A stretch of DNA of 64,000 nt from Mucilaginibacter terrae. Its GTDB lineage: Bacteria > Bacteroidota > Bacteroidia > Sphingobacteriales > Sphingobacteriaceae. A program made the position numbers and the translations under genes. Positions 33,876 to 42,765 of the stretch are shown one piece after another. How positions within the stretch are numbered: the first letter of the stretch is position 1; every line of letters starts with the position of its first letter. The stretch is taken from the NCBI RefSeq assembly GCF_031951985.1, contig NZ_JAVLVU010000001.1, positions 3,472,001-3,536,000 of the forward strand. The letters are read 5' to 3'. The notes under the pieces were generated by a model. It had not been told where the DNA came from. It saw only the letters and a list, made by a program, of their open reading frames with translations, and did not search any database.

Positions 33876-33910
33876 AACCCTTCAGATTAACTTCTGAGGG
33901 GTTTTTTGTT
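33876..33910 (+). terminator. Intrinsic terminator after tRNA-Val
   Basis: ACCC-TTCAGA / TTCTGA-GGGGT stem with a TTAAC loop, then TTTTTT. Confidence 0.8.
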
Positions 33911-33919
33911 TTATATAAT

Positions 33920-33939
33920 TTCAGAGCATATGCTCTGAA
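33920..33939. repeat. 20-bp perfect palindrome
   Basis: TTCAGAGCATATGCTCTGAA, fully self-complementary, 10 bp after the tRNA terminator, with no gene next to it in either orientation for 200 bp. Function unknown; shape fits a dimeric binding site. Confidence 0.6.
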
Positions 33940-34007
33940 CCTGGATCAAGCCAATCGACACACTTAAATATGATATAAGCCACTGTTTGTCAATGCGTAA
34001 AGTTGAA

Positions 34008-34038
34008 TTTCTGTTTGTCGAATCTTAACAAACAGAAA
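34008..34038. repeat. 11-bp-arm hairpin downstream of the cco cluster
   Basis: TTTCTGTTTGT (34008-34018) and ACAAACAGAAA (34028-34038). A related CTGTTTGTC string lies 25 bp to the left. May end the minus-strand cco transcript about 115 bp past the last gene; no T run. Confidence 0.4.
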
Positions 34039-34151
34039 CCATGTTGTATCATTTCACATTCTATTCTTCATCTAAAATCAAAACATTGCCCTTTATTAAC
34101 CTCCATTTGGTAATCATCGTAAATGTTTTTTGCAGATGAATGATCAGGAGT

Positions 34152-34835
34152 TTATTTGCATACACTTGCAGTTTCGATCTTTGGAGGACTGAGGTAGGGT
34201 ATATCGAGATTTGCCCCCCTGAATAAGAACCACACACCCAAAACCAGCATCACATACGGGATAAATTTGTTTAAGCACCTCCGTAAAGGCATGCCTATTA
34301 ATCCACTGCCAATAGTGGCCAGCAGCATGAGCGGTACGGTGCCCATGCCAAACCAAAACATATACTGTACCGCGCTGCTTATGCCGCCGGTATTAACAGC
34401 GCCGGCCAGCGCAATGTATACAAAGCCGCAGGGCAAAAAGCCATTGAACATCCCAATAAACAGGTGGCCCCATTGGTGTTTTAATGCATAGGTAAGTAAA
34501 CGTTTAAACCAACCAAAGCCACCTGTTGCCGGGCTGTTTTTAATAGAAAGCTTAAGCAGCCGCGCCGATGCCGCCATGATAATAATGATGCCGGTAAAAA
34601 TGCTTACCCACTGCTGTAAACCGTTTAGCCAAAGTTGTTTGCCTATAACGCCGGTTAATAAACCCAGCAGGCAGTAACTTAGCGTGCGTCCTGAATTATA
34701 AATAAGCTTATCCCAAAATAACAGCCACTCACGGCCAGGCATAATGGGTATGGCAAATGCCAGCGGACCACACATGCCAATGCAATGTATGCTACCAAAC
34801 AGGCCAATAAAAAAAGCTATTTTATCGGGGTTCAT
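34152..34835 (-). CDS. Sulfite exporter TauE/SafE-type protein, cbb3 assembly cluster
   Basis: 227 residues from ATG 34835, chosen since it overlaps the ccoH stop as ATGA. Six membrane helices; the motif GLFGSIHCIGMCGPLAFA with paired Cys is the DsbD/TauE-like form found in cbb3 clusters. It probably aids copper or haem delivery to the oxidase, not sulfite export. Last gene of the cco operon. Confidence 0.85.
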   Translation of the reverse strand: MNPDKIAFFIGLFGSIHCIGMCGPLAFAIPIMPGREWLLFWDKLIYNSGRTLSYCLLGLLTGVIGKQLWLNGLQQWVSIFTGIIIIMAASARLLKLSIKNSPATGGFGWFKRLLTYALKHQWGHLFIGMFNGFLPCGFVYIALAGAVNTGGISSAVQYMFWFGMGTVPLMLLATIGSGLIGMPLRRCLNKFIPYVMLVLGVWFLFRGANLDIPYLSPPKIETASVCK

Positions 34836-35263
34836 TTGAGGGTTACTTCCTGCTCGTACAGGTATTGTTTTTGGTTGCTTTGCCATTCCATACGCAAGCG
34901 GTAAGGGCCTTTGGCTAATTCACTCAGGCCAATAAATACGGTATCGGCAGCCTTTTGGCTTTGTATACTGAATAGTTTATCCATACGCTTATCGGCCGCA
35001 CGTATAAAACGTATTTTGCCTTGTATCGGTGCCGGAAACTTTAGCCTCATACTTTGTGCATCGAAGCTTATTTGCGGTGCTGCTTTATCAGTAATCACCT
35101 GTTTTTCGCGGTTGTAATCGGCATCGTAGTTGATGCCTTTTTCGTAGTACTGCCTGTCGTAATCGTCTTTAGTTTGCGAAAACATGTATATGGCCATGCT
35201 TATAATAAAGGCCATAAAAAGCCCCATGCCTAATACCAGATAATTGCCCCAGTGGAGTTTCAT
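34832..35263 (-). CDS. ccoH: FixH/CcoH family protein
   Basis: 143 residues: one N-terminal membrane helix (residues 7-28) and a periplasmic beta domain with RQYYEKGINYDADYNREKQV, characteristic of FixH/CcoH, required for stable assembly of cbb3 oxidase. ATGA overlap with the next gene; starts 7 bp after ccoG. Confidence 0.88.
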   Translation of the reverse strand: MKLHWGNYLVLGMGLFMAFIISMAIYMFSQTKDDYDRQYYEKGINYDADYNREKQVITDKAAPQISFDAQSMRLKFPAPIQGKIRFIRAADKRMDKLFSIQSQKAADTVFIGLSELAKGPYRLRMEWQSNQKQYLYEQEVTLK

Positions 35264-35270
35264 AATGTTT

Positions 35271-36647
35271 TTAATTTATTGGTCCGATAAAAGTGGTGCT
35301 GGCGGTACCCAGCACCTTGCTGCCCTGTACCACCTTTAGTTTAACCTCGGTTTTGGTGCTGTGAATACGTCTGGCCGGAATGAGGATAAAGAAAGTGGCT
35401 TTTACCGATTGCTCTTTACCCAGCTTGCCCAGCGGCTGTATGTATTTTATTTTAATTGCCGGGTCATTGGTTTCCAGTTTAACCGTTTGGGTTGATGTGG
35501 TTTTATTAACCACATCGGCATTGTAAATATTGCTGATGTAACCGCCCGGTTGTTCCTGGTACAATAATCCGGCTGAACGCATCACGGTAATATCAACATC
35601 GCTGCGCTGAAAGATGAAGTAGGTAAGTGCCCCCAATAATACCATCATTACACTGCTGTAAGCCGCCATACGCCCGGTAAATGTTGGCTTAACCTTTTGC
35701 TCGATCATTTCTTCGGAATAAAACCCGATGAGGTTAAGCGGCTTATTTATTTTCTCCATCACCTGGTTACAGGCATCAATGCAGGCGGTGCAGTTAATAC
35801 ATTCCAGTTGGGTGCCTTTGCGTATGTCAATGCCGGTGGGGCATACGGCTACACATAGTCCGCAATCTACGCAATCACCTTTGGGCGCATCGCTCTGGCG
35901 GTTTAGCTTGCCCCTGGGCTCGCCACGTATGTAGTTGTAAGCAACTGCCAGCGTATGTTTATCGGTTAATACACCCTGCAACCTGCCATACGGACAAATA
36001 ACGGTACACACAATTTCGCGCACCTGGCTGTAAACAAAGTAAAATATGGCGGTAAACATCCATATACTGATGAAACCGCTTAAATGCTGATTAACAGGTT
36101 GGGTAACTATACTGAGCAGATTTTCGCTCCCTATAATGTAAGCCAGAAAGGTATTGGCAATAATGAACGATAGTATAATGAAGATAAAATGCTTCGCACC
36201 TTTCTTAACCATCTTTTCATTCGTCCAAGGGCTTTGGTCAAGCTGGCGGCGTTGTTTGGGATTACCCTCTATCCATATTTCTATCTTCCGGAAAACCATC
36301 TCCATAAAAATGGTTTGAGGGCATATCCATCCGCAAAAAATACGGCCGAAGGCAATGGTAAACAACACGATGCAAACCACCGAGGCCAGCATGGCCAGCA
36401 CAAACATAAAAATATCCTGCGCCCAAAATACCTGCCCCAGCAGTACAAACCTGCGCTCAATAAAGTTGAGCAACAGCACCGGCTGACCGCCAATGCGCAG
36501 GTATGGCACTACAAAAAACAGGATAAGGTATATATAGCTTAACCAACTGCGGTACTGATACAACTTACCCTTGCGAACAAGCGGATACATCCACTTGCGT
36601 TTACCATCAACCACGGTATCCAGCTCATTCGTTTCAGATAACATCAT
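35271..36647 (-). CDS. ccoG: Cytochrome c oxidase accessory protein CcoG (FixG/RdxA)
   Basis: 458 residues, five membrane helices. One cysteine pair in FCGWICPQTIF and two 4Fe-4S ferredoxin clusters in CVDCGLCVAVCPTG and CINCTACIDACNQV. C-terminal Ig-like FixG domain. CcoG reduces copper for insertion into the cbb3 active site. Position in the operon, after ccoP and before ccoH, is canonical. Confidence 0.93.
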   Translation of the reverse strand: MMLSETNELDTVVDGKRKWMYPLVRKGKLYQYRSWLSYIYLILFFVVPYLRIGGQPVLLLNFIERRFVLLGQVFWAQDIFMFVLAMLASVVCIVLFTIAFGRIFCGWICPQTIFMEMVFRKIEIWIEGNPKQRRQLDQSPWTNEKMVKKGAKHFIFIILSFIIANTFLAYIIGSENLLSIVTQPVNQHLSGFISIWMFTAIFYFVYSQVREIVCTVICPYGRLQGVLTDKHTLAVAYNYIRGEPRGKLNRQSDAPKGDCVDCGLCVAVCPTGIDIRKGTQLECINCTACIDACNQVMEKINKPLNLIGFYSEEMIEQKVKPTFTGRMAAYSSVMMVLLGALTYFIFQRSDVDITVMRSAGLLYQEQPGGYISNIYNADVVNKTTSTQTVKLETNDPAIKIKYIQPLGKLGKEQSVKATFFILIPARRIHSTKTEVKLKVVQGSKVLGTASTTFIGPIN

Positions 36648-36694
36648 AACACAAAAATTAATAGTTGTTTAGCAGGGGAAAGGGAACTATCCTT

Positions 36695-37603
36695 TTAATG
36701 TGCCACCACCATAGCCGTTTGAACTGCGGGCTTAGCGTCTTCTTCAGTTTCTTTAGTACCCTGCGGCTCTTTGGCATTAGCCGGGTTGGTACCATGTACC
36801 GATTTGATGTAGTTGGCCACATCGGCAATTTGCTTGGGTGTTAACTGCTTTTCCCAGCTGGGCATGCCCTTGGCCGGTACGCCGTACTTAATGGTTTTAA
36901 ATACATCGCCAATTTTGCCGCCGTGCAGCCAGTAATCGTCGGTTAAATTAGGTCCTACCATACCCTGGGCATGTTCGCCATGGCAGGGTGCGCAGGTTTG
37001 CTTAAACACGGCTACGCCTGATGATAGCATAGCCGGGTCTTTGGATAGTTTGATGCTTTTCTCATCAACCTGGTTAGCTGCATTAGCTAAAAAAACTTCT
37101 TTTTCTTTGGCTGCGATCTTCATTTCGGTAACATACTCCTGATCTTGCAGCTGGCCTACGCCCAAAACATGGTAGGTGAGTATGTAGCCTACGGCAAAAA
37201 CAATGCTGGCGTAAAACAGGTACATAAACCACGCAGGAGTGGGGTTGTCAAGCTCCTGTATACCATCGTAATCGTGCTCAATTAAAATCGATTTTTCTTC
37301 AGACATCGGCTTTAACGACAATAGCTTGAGCGCAACCTCACCTTTTGGCTTTTTAGCCTTGGCTTGCAGGCGTTCGGCCTCCATGGCGGCATATTGCTCG
37401 GGTGTTAACAGCACCTTGGTTAAGGCTTTAAACGTTTTGTTTAATACCAGCATAGCTGCTATAAAAAGTATCAGCATAGCCATTATTACGCCGTAGCCTA
37501 AGTAATCGCGTACATCGGGTGGTATGAGGGTATCATCGGCTGCAAGGGCGGGCCGGGCAACTGATAGTATGAGTATAATGATTAAACTTTTTACGTATTT
37601 CAT
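36695..37603 (-). CDS. ccoP: cbb3-type oxidase cytochrome c subunit CcoP, single haem
   Basis: 302 residues. Signal or first membrane helix at the N terminus, helix at 35-55, second at 124-147, then a single class I cytochrome c domain: haem motif C204-A-P-C207-H208, axial Met in KGMPSW. Canonical proteobacterial CcoP has two c haems; this one has one, as is usual in Bacteroidota. Moves electrons to the oxidase. ATGA overlap with ccoQ. Confidence 0.92.
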   Translation of the reverse strand: MKYVKSLIIILILSVARPALAADDTLIPPDVRDYLGYGVIMAMLILFIAAMLVLNKTFKALTKVLLTPEQYAAMEAERLQAKAKKPKGEVALKLLSLKPMSEEKSILIEHDYDGIQELDNPTPAWFMYLFYASIVFAVGYILTYHVLGVGQLQDQEYVTEMKIAAKEKEVFLANAANQVDEKSIKLSKDPAMLSSGVAVFKQTCAPCHGEHAQGMVGPNLTDDYWLHGGKIGDVFKTIKYGVPAKGMPSWEKQLTPKQIADVANYIKSVHGTNPANAKEPQGTKETEEDAKPAVQTAMVVAH

Positions 37604-37791
37604 GAGTGAAAAGAGGTATCGGTGTTAACAAAACTGTCGTTTAAGGGCATGCCGCTCATGTAGTCGTTATGTTCTTTGCGGCTGCGTAAAAGCATTATAA
37701 ACACCACTATAAAAAAGGCCAGGAAGATGCCTAATGATACCAGCAGATAAACCTGGTTATCTGCTATGTTTTGGGTAAACTGCTTAAACAT
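37600..37791 (-). CDS. ccoQ: cbb3 oxidase small subunit CcoQ-like
   Basis: 63 residues with a single membrane helix (YLLVSLGIFLAFFIVVFIMLL) and a polar C terminus, fitting CcoQ/FixQ. Starts 4 bp after ccoNO and overlaps the ccoP start as ATGA. Assigned by position and topology more than sequence. Confidence 0.75.
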   Translation of the reverse strand: MFKQFTQNIADNQVYLLVSLGIFLAFFIVVFIMLLRSRKEHNDYMSGMPLNDSFVNTDTSFHS

Positions 37792-37795
37792 GGTA

Positions 37796-39922
37796 TTAAT
37801 TATTAGCTGTTTTGTTAACTTTTATATCGGTGCCCAGGCGTTGCAGGTAAGCTATAATGGCTACAATTTCTTTATCGGGAGTTACCTTGATGCGGTCTTT
37901 AGCCAAATTATTGGCAATGCCTTCGGCCTGTTTCTGCAAATCAGCATTTGCGCGGTTTTCATAACCTATGGCATAAGGTACACCCAGTTTGCGCATGGCA
38001 TTAATTTTTGCCGCGGTGGTAGTCGTATCAAGCGATTGATTAATTAACCAGCTGTACTCGGGCATAATACTACCCGGCGACATCAGCCTTGGGTCCATCA
38101 GGTGGTTGTAGTGCCAGGCATCGCCGTACTTGCCTCCTTCGCGGTGCAAATCGGGACCGGTACGTTTCGAACCCCATAAAAACGGGTGGTCGTACACAAA
38201 TTCGCCAGCCTTGCTGTACTCGCCATAGCGCTCGGTTTCGCTCCGGAAAGGCCTTACCGTTTGCGAGTGACAGTTGACGCAACCCTCGCGGATGTATAAA
38301 TCGCGGCCCTGCAACTCCAGCGGCGTATAAGGTTTTACACTGGCTATGGTAGGTATATTGCTCGATATGGTGAGCGTAGGCATAAGCTCAATAAAAGTGC
38401 CTATGAGTATCACAACTAATGACAGCACCAACAAGCGTATAGGTTTGCGTTCAATAACCCGGTGCCATATATCACCCTCATGGTTTACATAAACTTTTTC
38501 CAGCGGCATGGCCTCGGCGGCTTCGTTGCTTACCAAATGGCCTTGCATCATGGTGCGGGCCAAATTGTAAGCCATGGCAATGGCTCCCGCCAGGTATAAA
38601 GTACCACCAATGGAGCGCATAACATGCATGGGGATGATGCGCAGGGTGGTTTCTAAAAAGTTAGGGTATTTGAGCATGCCCTCGGGGGTAAACTCTTTAA
38701 GCATCAACCCTTGTGTAAAGCCTGCCCAGTACATAGGTATGGCGTAAAACAGTATGCCCAAAGTGCCCACCCAAAAATGGAACGATGCCATTTTTTTAGA
38801 ATATAACTGGGTTTTGTAAATGCGTGGTATTAACCAATACAGTATGGCAAAGGTTAAAAAACCGTTCCAGCCTAAAGCGCCTACGTGTACGTGGGCAACA
38901 ATCCAGTCGGTAAAGTGGCCAATTGCGTTTATTTGTTTGAGGGAAAGCATAGGGCCTTCAAACGTGGCCATACCGTAGGCGGTTAAGCCCACCACCATAA
39001 ACTTCAGAATAACGTCGTCGCGCACCTTATCCCACGCACCGCGCAGGGTAAGTAAACCATTGATCATACCGCCCCAGCTTGGCGCAATCAGCATGATACT
39101 AAAGGCAACGCCTAATGATTGTGCCCAACCCGGTAACGAGGTGTACAATAAATGGTGCGGACCAGCCCATATGTAAATGAATATCAGCGCCCAAAAGTGC
39201 AGAATACTCAGCTTATAAGAGTAAACCGGGCGGTTAGCCATTTTAGGTAGAAAGTAATACATCATACCCAAATAAGGCGTGGTTAAAAAGAAAGCAACCG
39301 CATTGTGCCCATACCACCATTGCACCAAAGCATCTTGCACACCGGCAAACAAATAGTAGCTTTTAAAACCCGAAATAGGGAGCTCGAAAGAGTTTACAAT
39401 GTGTAATACCGCAACCGTAACAAATGTGGCAATGTAAAACCATATGGCTACGTACAAATGCCGTTCGCGCCGTTTAAAAATGGTGCCGAACATGTTAATA
39501 CCGAACACTACCCATATCAGGGCAATGGCAATATCAATAGGCCATTCCAGCTCGGCATACTCGTGCGAGGTGGTTAAGCCTAAAGGCAACGTAATTACAG
39601 CCGAAACGATGATAAGCTGCCATCCCCAAAAGTGGATGTTGCTGAGGATGTTGCTGAACATACGCGCTTTAAGCAACCGTTGTAAAGAGTAGTAAACGCC
39701 CATAAAAATGGCATTACCCACAAAGGCAAAAATTACGGCGTTGGTATGCAGCGGGCGTACACGGCCAAAAGTGGTGTACTGGTTGCCCAGGTTGGCCGCC
39801 GGGCTGTACAATTGAATGGCAACAATAAGCCCCACAACCATGCCTATAATACCCCAGACAATGGTGGCTATCCCGAAGTTGCGCACAATTTTGTTATCGT
39901 AGTAAAATTTTTCGGGTTGCAT
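37796..39922 (-). CDS. ccoN: Fused cbb3 cytochrome oxidase subunits I and II (CcoN-CcoO)
   Basis: 708 residues. Residues 1-470 are CcoN: twelve membrane helices with haem and copper histidines in RPLHTNAVIF, WWYGHNAVAFF, GPHHLLYT and HFTDWIVAHVHVGALGW. From about residue 505 a CcoO domain follows with its c haem at REGCVNCHSQTVRPF (near residue 550) and a Met ligand in SPGSIMPEYSW. In proteobacteria these are two proteins. Terminal oxidase with high oxygen affinity, so the organism respires in low oxygen. Confidence 0.93.
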   Translation of the reverse strand: MQPEKFYYDNKIVRNFGIATIVWGIIGMVVGLIVAIQLYSPAANLGNQYTTFGRVRPLHTNAVIFAFVGNAIFMGVYYSLQRLLKARMFSNILSNIHFWGWQLIIVSAVITLPLGLTTSHEYAELEWPIDIAIALIWVVFGINMFGTIFKRRERHLYVAIWFYIATFVTVAVLHIVNSFELPISGFKSYYLFAGVQDALVQWWYGHNAVAFFLTTPYLGMMYYFLPKMANRPVYSYKLSILHFWALIFIYIWAGPHHLLYTSLPGWAQSLGVAFSIMLIAPSWGGMINGLLTLRGAWDKVRDDVILKFMVVGLTAYGMATFEGPMLSLKQINAIGHFTDWIVAHVHVGALGWNGFLTFAILYWLIPRIYKTQLYSKKMASFHFWVGTLGILFYAIPMYWAGFTQGLMLKEFTPEGMLKYPNFLETTLRIIPMHVMRSIGGTLYLAGAIAMAYNLARTMMQGHLVSNEAAEAMPLEKVYVNHEGDIWHRVIERKPIRLLVLSLVVILIGTFIELMPTLTISSNIPTIASVKPYTPLELQGRDLYIREGCVNCHSQTVRPFRSETERYGEYSKAGEFVYDHPFLWGSKRTGPDLHREGGKYGDAWHYNHLMDPRLMSPGSIMPEYSWLINQSLDTTTTAAKINAMRKLGVPYAIGYENRANADLQKQAEGIANNLAKDRIKVTPDKEIVAIIAYLQRLGTDIKVNKTANN

Positions 39923-40001
39923 AAATGATGAATTGATGGTAACTGTTTTGATACTGTAAAATTAGATGGACGGCCTTAGCCGGGGCATGATGGCCGTTAG
40001 C

Positions 40002-40178
40002 TCAAAAACTGACTTTCATCATTTTTAATTCCTCTTGGGGTTCATCATCCAGCAGTATGCGTACCGATGGGGTATACAGATCGTCGTGCTGTCCGTGCTT
40101 TTGCGCCCAAAAAAAGGCTCCTAAAAAAACAAGGGCCAGCAAAATGCTGCAGCCTATTAAAAAGTAAATAATGCTCAT
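40002..40178 (-). CDS. ccoS: cbb3 oxidase assembly protein CcoS
   Basis: 58 residues, ATG at 40178, stop TGA at 40004-40002. Begins MSIIYFLIGCSILLALVFLG, one membrane helix, followed by FWAQKHGQHDDLYTPSVRILLDDE, matching the CcoS pattern (helix, then charged segment with Asp-rich end). Start overlaps the ccoI stop as ATGA. CcoS works with CcoI in copper and haem insertion. Confidence 0.88.
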   Translation of the reverse strand: MSIIYFLIGCSILLALVFLGAFFWAQKHGQHDDLYTPSVRILLDDEPQEELKMMKVSF

Positions 40179-42565
40179 AACAGGTTACGTTTTTTGGCGG
40201 CCACATGCGTAGCAATGCTGGTGAATGATATAATGGTTGCTGTGCTTAGGGGCATTAGTATGGCAGCTATTAACGGCGATAAAGCACCTGTAACGGCATA
40301 GCTTAGCCCAATTAAATTATAGGTTAATGATATGAAGAACGAGATGTGGATAATACCCACCGCATCTTTAGCAAACCTGAAAAACGCGGGTAGTTTATTT
40401 AGCGACCGCCCATCCAATATGGCATCACTGCCGGGCGAAAAGTTGTTTACGTCATCGGTAATGGCTACGCCTAAATCGCTTTGTTTGAGTGCGCCTGAGT
40501 CATTCAGGCCATCGCCAATCATCATTACCTTACGGTCGGCCAGTTGGAGTGATTTGATGAAATCCAGCTTTTGCTGGGGCGATTTGCCGAAGTGCATGTA
40601 GCCGTCATGGTCAAAAAAACGGGCCATGGCCTCACGCTCGTGGTCCTGATCGCCCGACAGGAGGTAGAATTTGATTTGTGGTTTGAGACTGAAGATGTTT
40701 TCCAACCCCGTCCTCAAGCTTTGTTTAAACTGGAAAGCGCCGGTGTACACCTCATCTATCATAATATGCACCTCGGTGCCGGGGCCAAAATGAATGTAGT
40801 TTTGGGAGAGATATGATGCACTGCCAATTTTAATGTGATGCCCGTTTACAAAGGCCGACAGACCCTTGCCGGCTACCTCGACATAATTTTGTAATGATAG
40901 AAGCGGATAGCTCCCCAATGCCTGGCATATTTGCCGGCTAAGCGGGTGGCTCGAGTTGTTGCACAAACTGTATATCGCTTGCTTTTCTAAGGTGGTTAAT
41001 TCGGCATGAATATTTACCGCTTTGTTGCCTCCGGTGGTTATGGTGCCGGTTTTATCGAGCACTATGGTATTAATGCGGGCCAGTTGCTCTACCACGGTCG
41101 TGTTTTTGAGGTAGAACAGGTTTTTATCGAATACGCTCAACGCTGCCGACAGGGTGAAAGGCGTACTTAATGCCAGCGCACACGGGCAAGCCACTATCAA
41201 TACGGCAGTTAAGGCCGATAAGCCACGGTGCCAGTCGGTAGGCAGCCAAAACAGGAATGAGCCAATGGCAATAATGAGCAGCACTATAGTAAAATGTTTG
41301 CTCACCCGCTCGTTAAATGATTTCATGCGGTTATCCTGCTTGCGGGTAAAGGCCTCGTTGTTCCAAAGCTGGGTAAGGTAGCTTTGCGATACGGGTTTGA
41401 TAACCTCCAGTTCCAGTGCCTCGCTGGTTTGACGGCCGCCGGCATAAACCACTTCGCCCAAGGTTTTGCTCACGGGTAATGATTCGCCGGTTACAAAACT
41501 GAAGTCGATCAATGCTTCGCCTTTCAACAATATGGCATCAGCCGGAATAATCTCGTTGTGGCGGATGCGGATACGTTGGCCTACTTTTAAATCAGACAGG
41601 GGTACAGGTTTTTCCTTTCCCTCCTCATCAATAACCTGCACAGCTACCGGGAAAAACGAGCGGTAATCGCGCTCAAATGAAATGTGGTAATACGTTTTTT
41701 GCTGAACAAACTTACCCACAAGTAAAAAGAAAACAAGTCCGCACAGCGTATCGGCAAAGCCGGGGCCACTGTGGGTGAGTATTTCTATAACGGTGCGCAA
41801 AAACAGCACAGCAATACCCAAGGCCAGCGGAAAATCGATATTAAGCACCTTATTGCGCAGGTTGTGCCAGGCCGAAGTAAAGTAGCCGGTGCCGCTGTAC
41901 AGCACCATGGGTAATGAAAACAGGATATTTAACCAGCCGAATACCTGTCTGAAGTTTTCCTCAGTAGCGGATAATCCGAAGTACTCAGGAAAGCTCAGCA
42001 GCATCACATTGCCAAAGCAAAAACCGGCAACCGCGATCTTTTTTACCAGGTTGTCTTTTTTGCCGGTACTTTGCTTTTTAACAATATCCTGTAAGCTGAT
42101 GAGCGGTTCGTAGCCAATATCAAACAACAGTTCCACTACCTCGCGTAAGCTGATTTCTTCGTTTTTAAAACGGAGGTTAAGCTGTCGCTTTAAAAAATCT
42201 ATGCGACTGTAATAGATAGCCGGATTAATGCGGTGCAGCTGTTCCAACAGCCAAATGCACGAACTGCAATGAATGTAGGGGATGTATAGCGTAACCACCG
42301 TCATGGTGGAATCGGTATAGTCAATCAGGTCGCTTACAACGCCGGGTTCATCAAGGTATTCAAAGCGTTTATCGAGGCGTGCACGGTTGGCGCCGGGGTG
42401 GTCGTTATAGGTATAATAATTACACAGGCCGCTTTGCGATAGCACCTGGTAAACACCACGGCATCCGGCACAGCAAAAGTCCTTGTTGTCGAAAGTGTAC
42501 TGTTGCGTTGTGCAATCGTCGCCACAATGATAGCAGGTGGTTGGGGTAAGCGTATGGGTAGCCAT
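40175..42565 (-). CDS. ccoI: Copper-transporting P1B-type ATPase CcoI
   Basis: 796 residues. N-terminal cysteine cluster CYHCGDDC...CCAGCRGVYQ, HMA-like region with CSSCIW, eight membrane helices with the transport motif CPCALALSTP (near residue 460), phosphorylation motif DKTGT and the GDGLND hinge. Exports copper to the periplasm for assembly of the cbb3 active site. ATGA overlap with ccoS. Preceded by an FNR-like dyad (42641-42654). Confidence 0.92.
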   Translation of the reverse strand: MATHTLTPTTCYHCGDDCTTQQYTFDNKDFCCAGCRGVYQVLSQSGLCNYYTYNDHPGANRARLDKRFEYLDEPGVVSDLIDYTDSTMTVVTLYIPYIHCSSCIWLLEQLHRINPAIYYSRIDFLKRQLNLRFKNEEISLREVVELLFDIGYEPLISLQDIVKKQSTGKKDNLVKKIAVAGFCFGNVMLLSFPEYFGLSATEENFRQVFGWLNILFSLPMVLYSGTGYFTSAWHNLRNKVLNIDFPLALGIAVLFLRTVIEILTHSGPGFADTLCGLVFFLLVGKFVQQKTYYHISFERDYRSFFPVAVQVIDEEGKEKPVPLSDLKVGQRIRIRHNEIIPADAILLKGEALIDFSFVTGESLPVSKTLGEVVYAGGRQTSEALELEVIKPVSQSYLTQLWNNEAFTRKQDNRMKSFNERVSKHFTIVLLIIAIGSFLFWLPTDWHRGLSALTAVLIVACPCALALSTPFTLSAALSVFDKNLFYLKNTTVVEQLARINTIVLDKTGTITTGGNKAVNIHAELTTLEKQAIYSLCNNSSHPLSRQICQALGSYPLLSLQNYVEVAGKGLSAFVNGHHIKIGSASYLSQNYIHFGPGTEVHIMIDEVYTGAFQFKQSLRTGLENIFSLKPQIKFYLLSGDQDHEREAMARFFDHDGYMHFGKSPQQKLDFIKSLQLADRKVMMIGDGLNDSGALKQSDLGVAITDDVNNFSPGSDAILDGRSLNKLPAFFRFAKDAVGIIHISFFISLTYNLIGLSYAVTGALSPLIAAILMPLSTATIISFTSIATHVAAKKRNLL

Positions 42566-42640
42566 TTAAAATGCAGTTGTTTGCACTTCAAAATTGTGCT
42601 AAAACCCCCGTTACAGGAATGACGGACATTATGTCAAAAC

Positions 42641-42654
42641 ATGATCACGATCAT
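42641..42654. promoter_or_regulatory. FNR/CRP-type dyad upstream of ccoI
   Basis: ATGAT-CACG-ATCAT contains the core TGATnnnnATCA of FNR boxes (TTGATnnnnATCAA, 8 of 10 positions). It is 76 bp before ccoI on the minus strand. A GACAT-A-ATGTC dyad follows at about 42625-42635. Oxygen control of cbb3 genes by an FNR-type protein is common. Confidence 0.6.
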
Positions 42655-42765
42655 ACTTTGCAGTTGATAATAGGCTGATTTGCACAAGGTTTTTACATGG
42701 CTACCAATTGTACTTAACAAATCAAATAGCTATGTTTAGGGCAATAATTATAAACCGCCAAAATC

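Noticed and set aside
39930..40000. FNR box upstream of ccoNO
   Set aside because: Only ATCAA/TTGAT half sites with wrong spacing were found.
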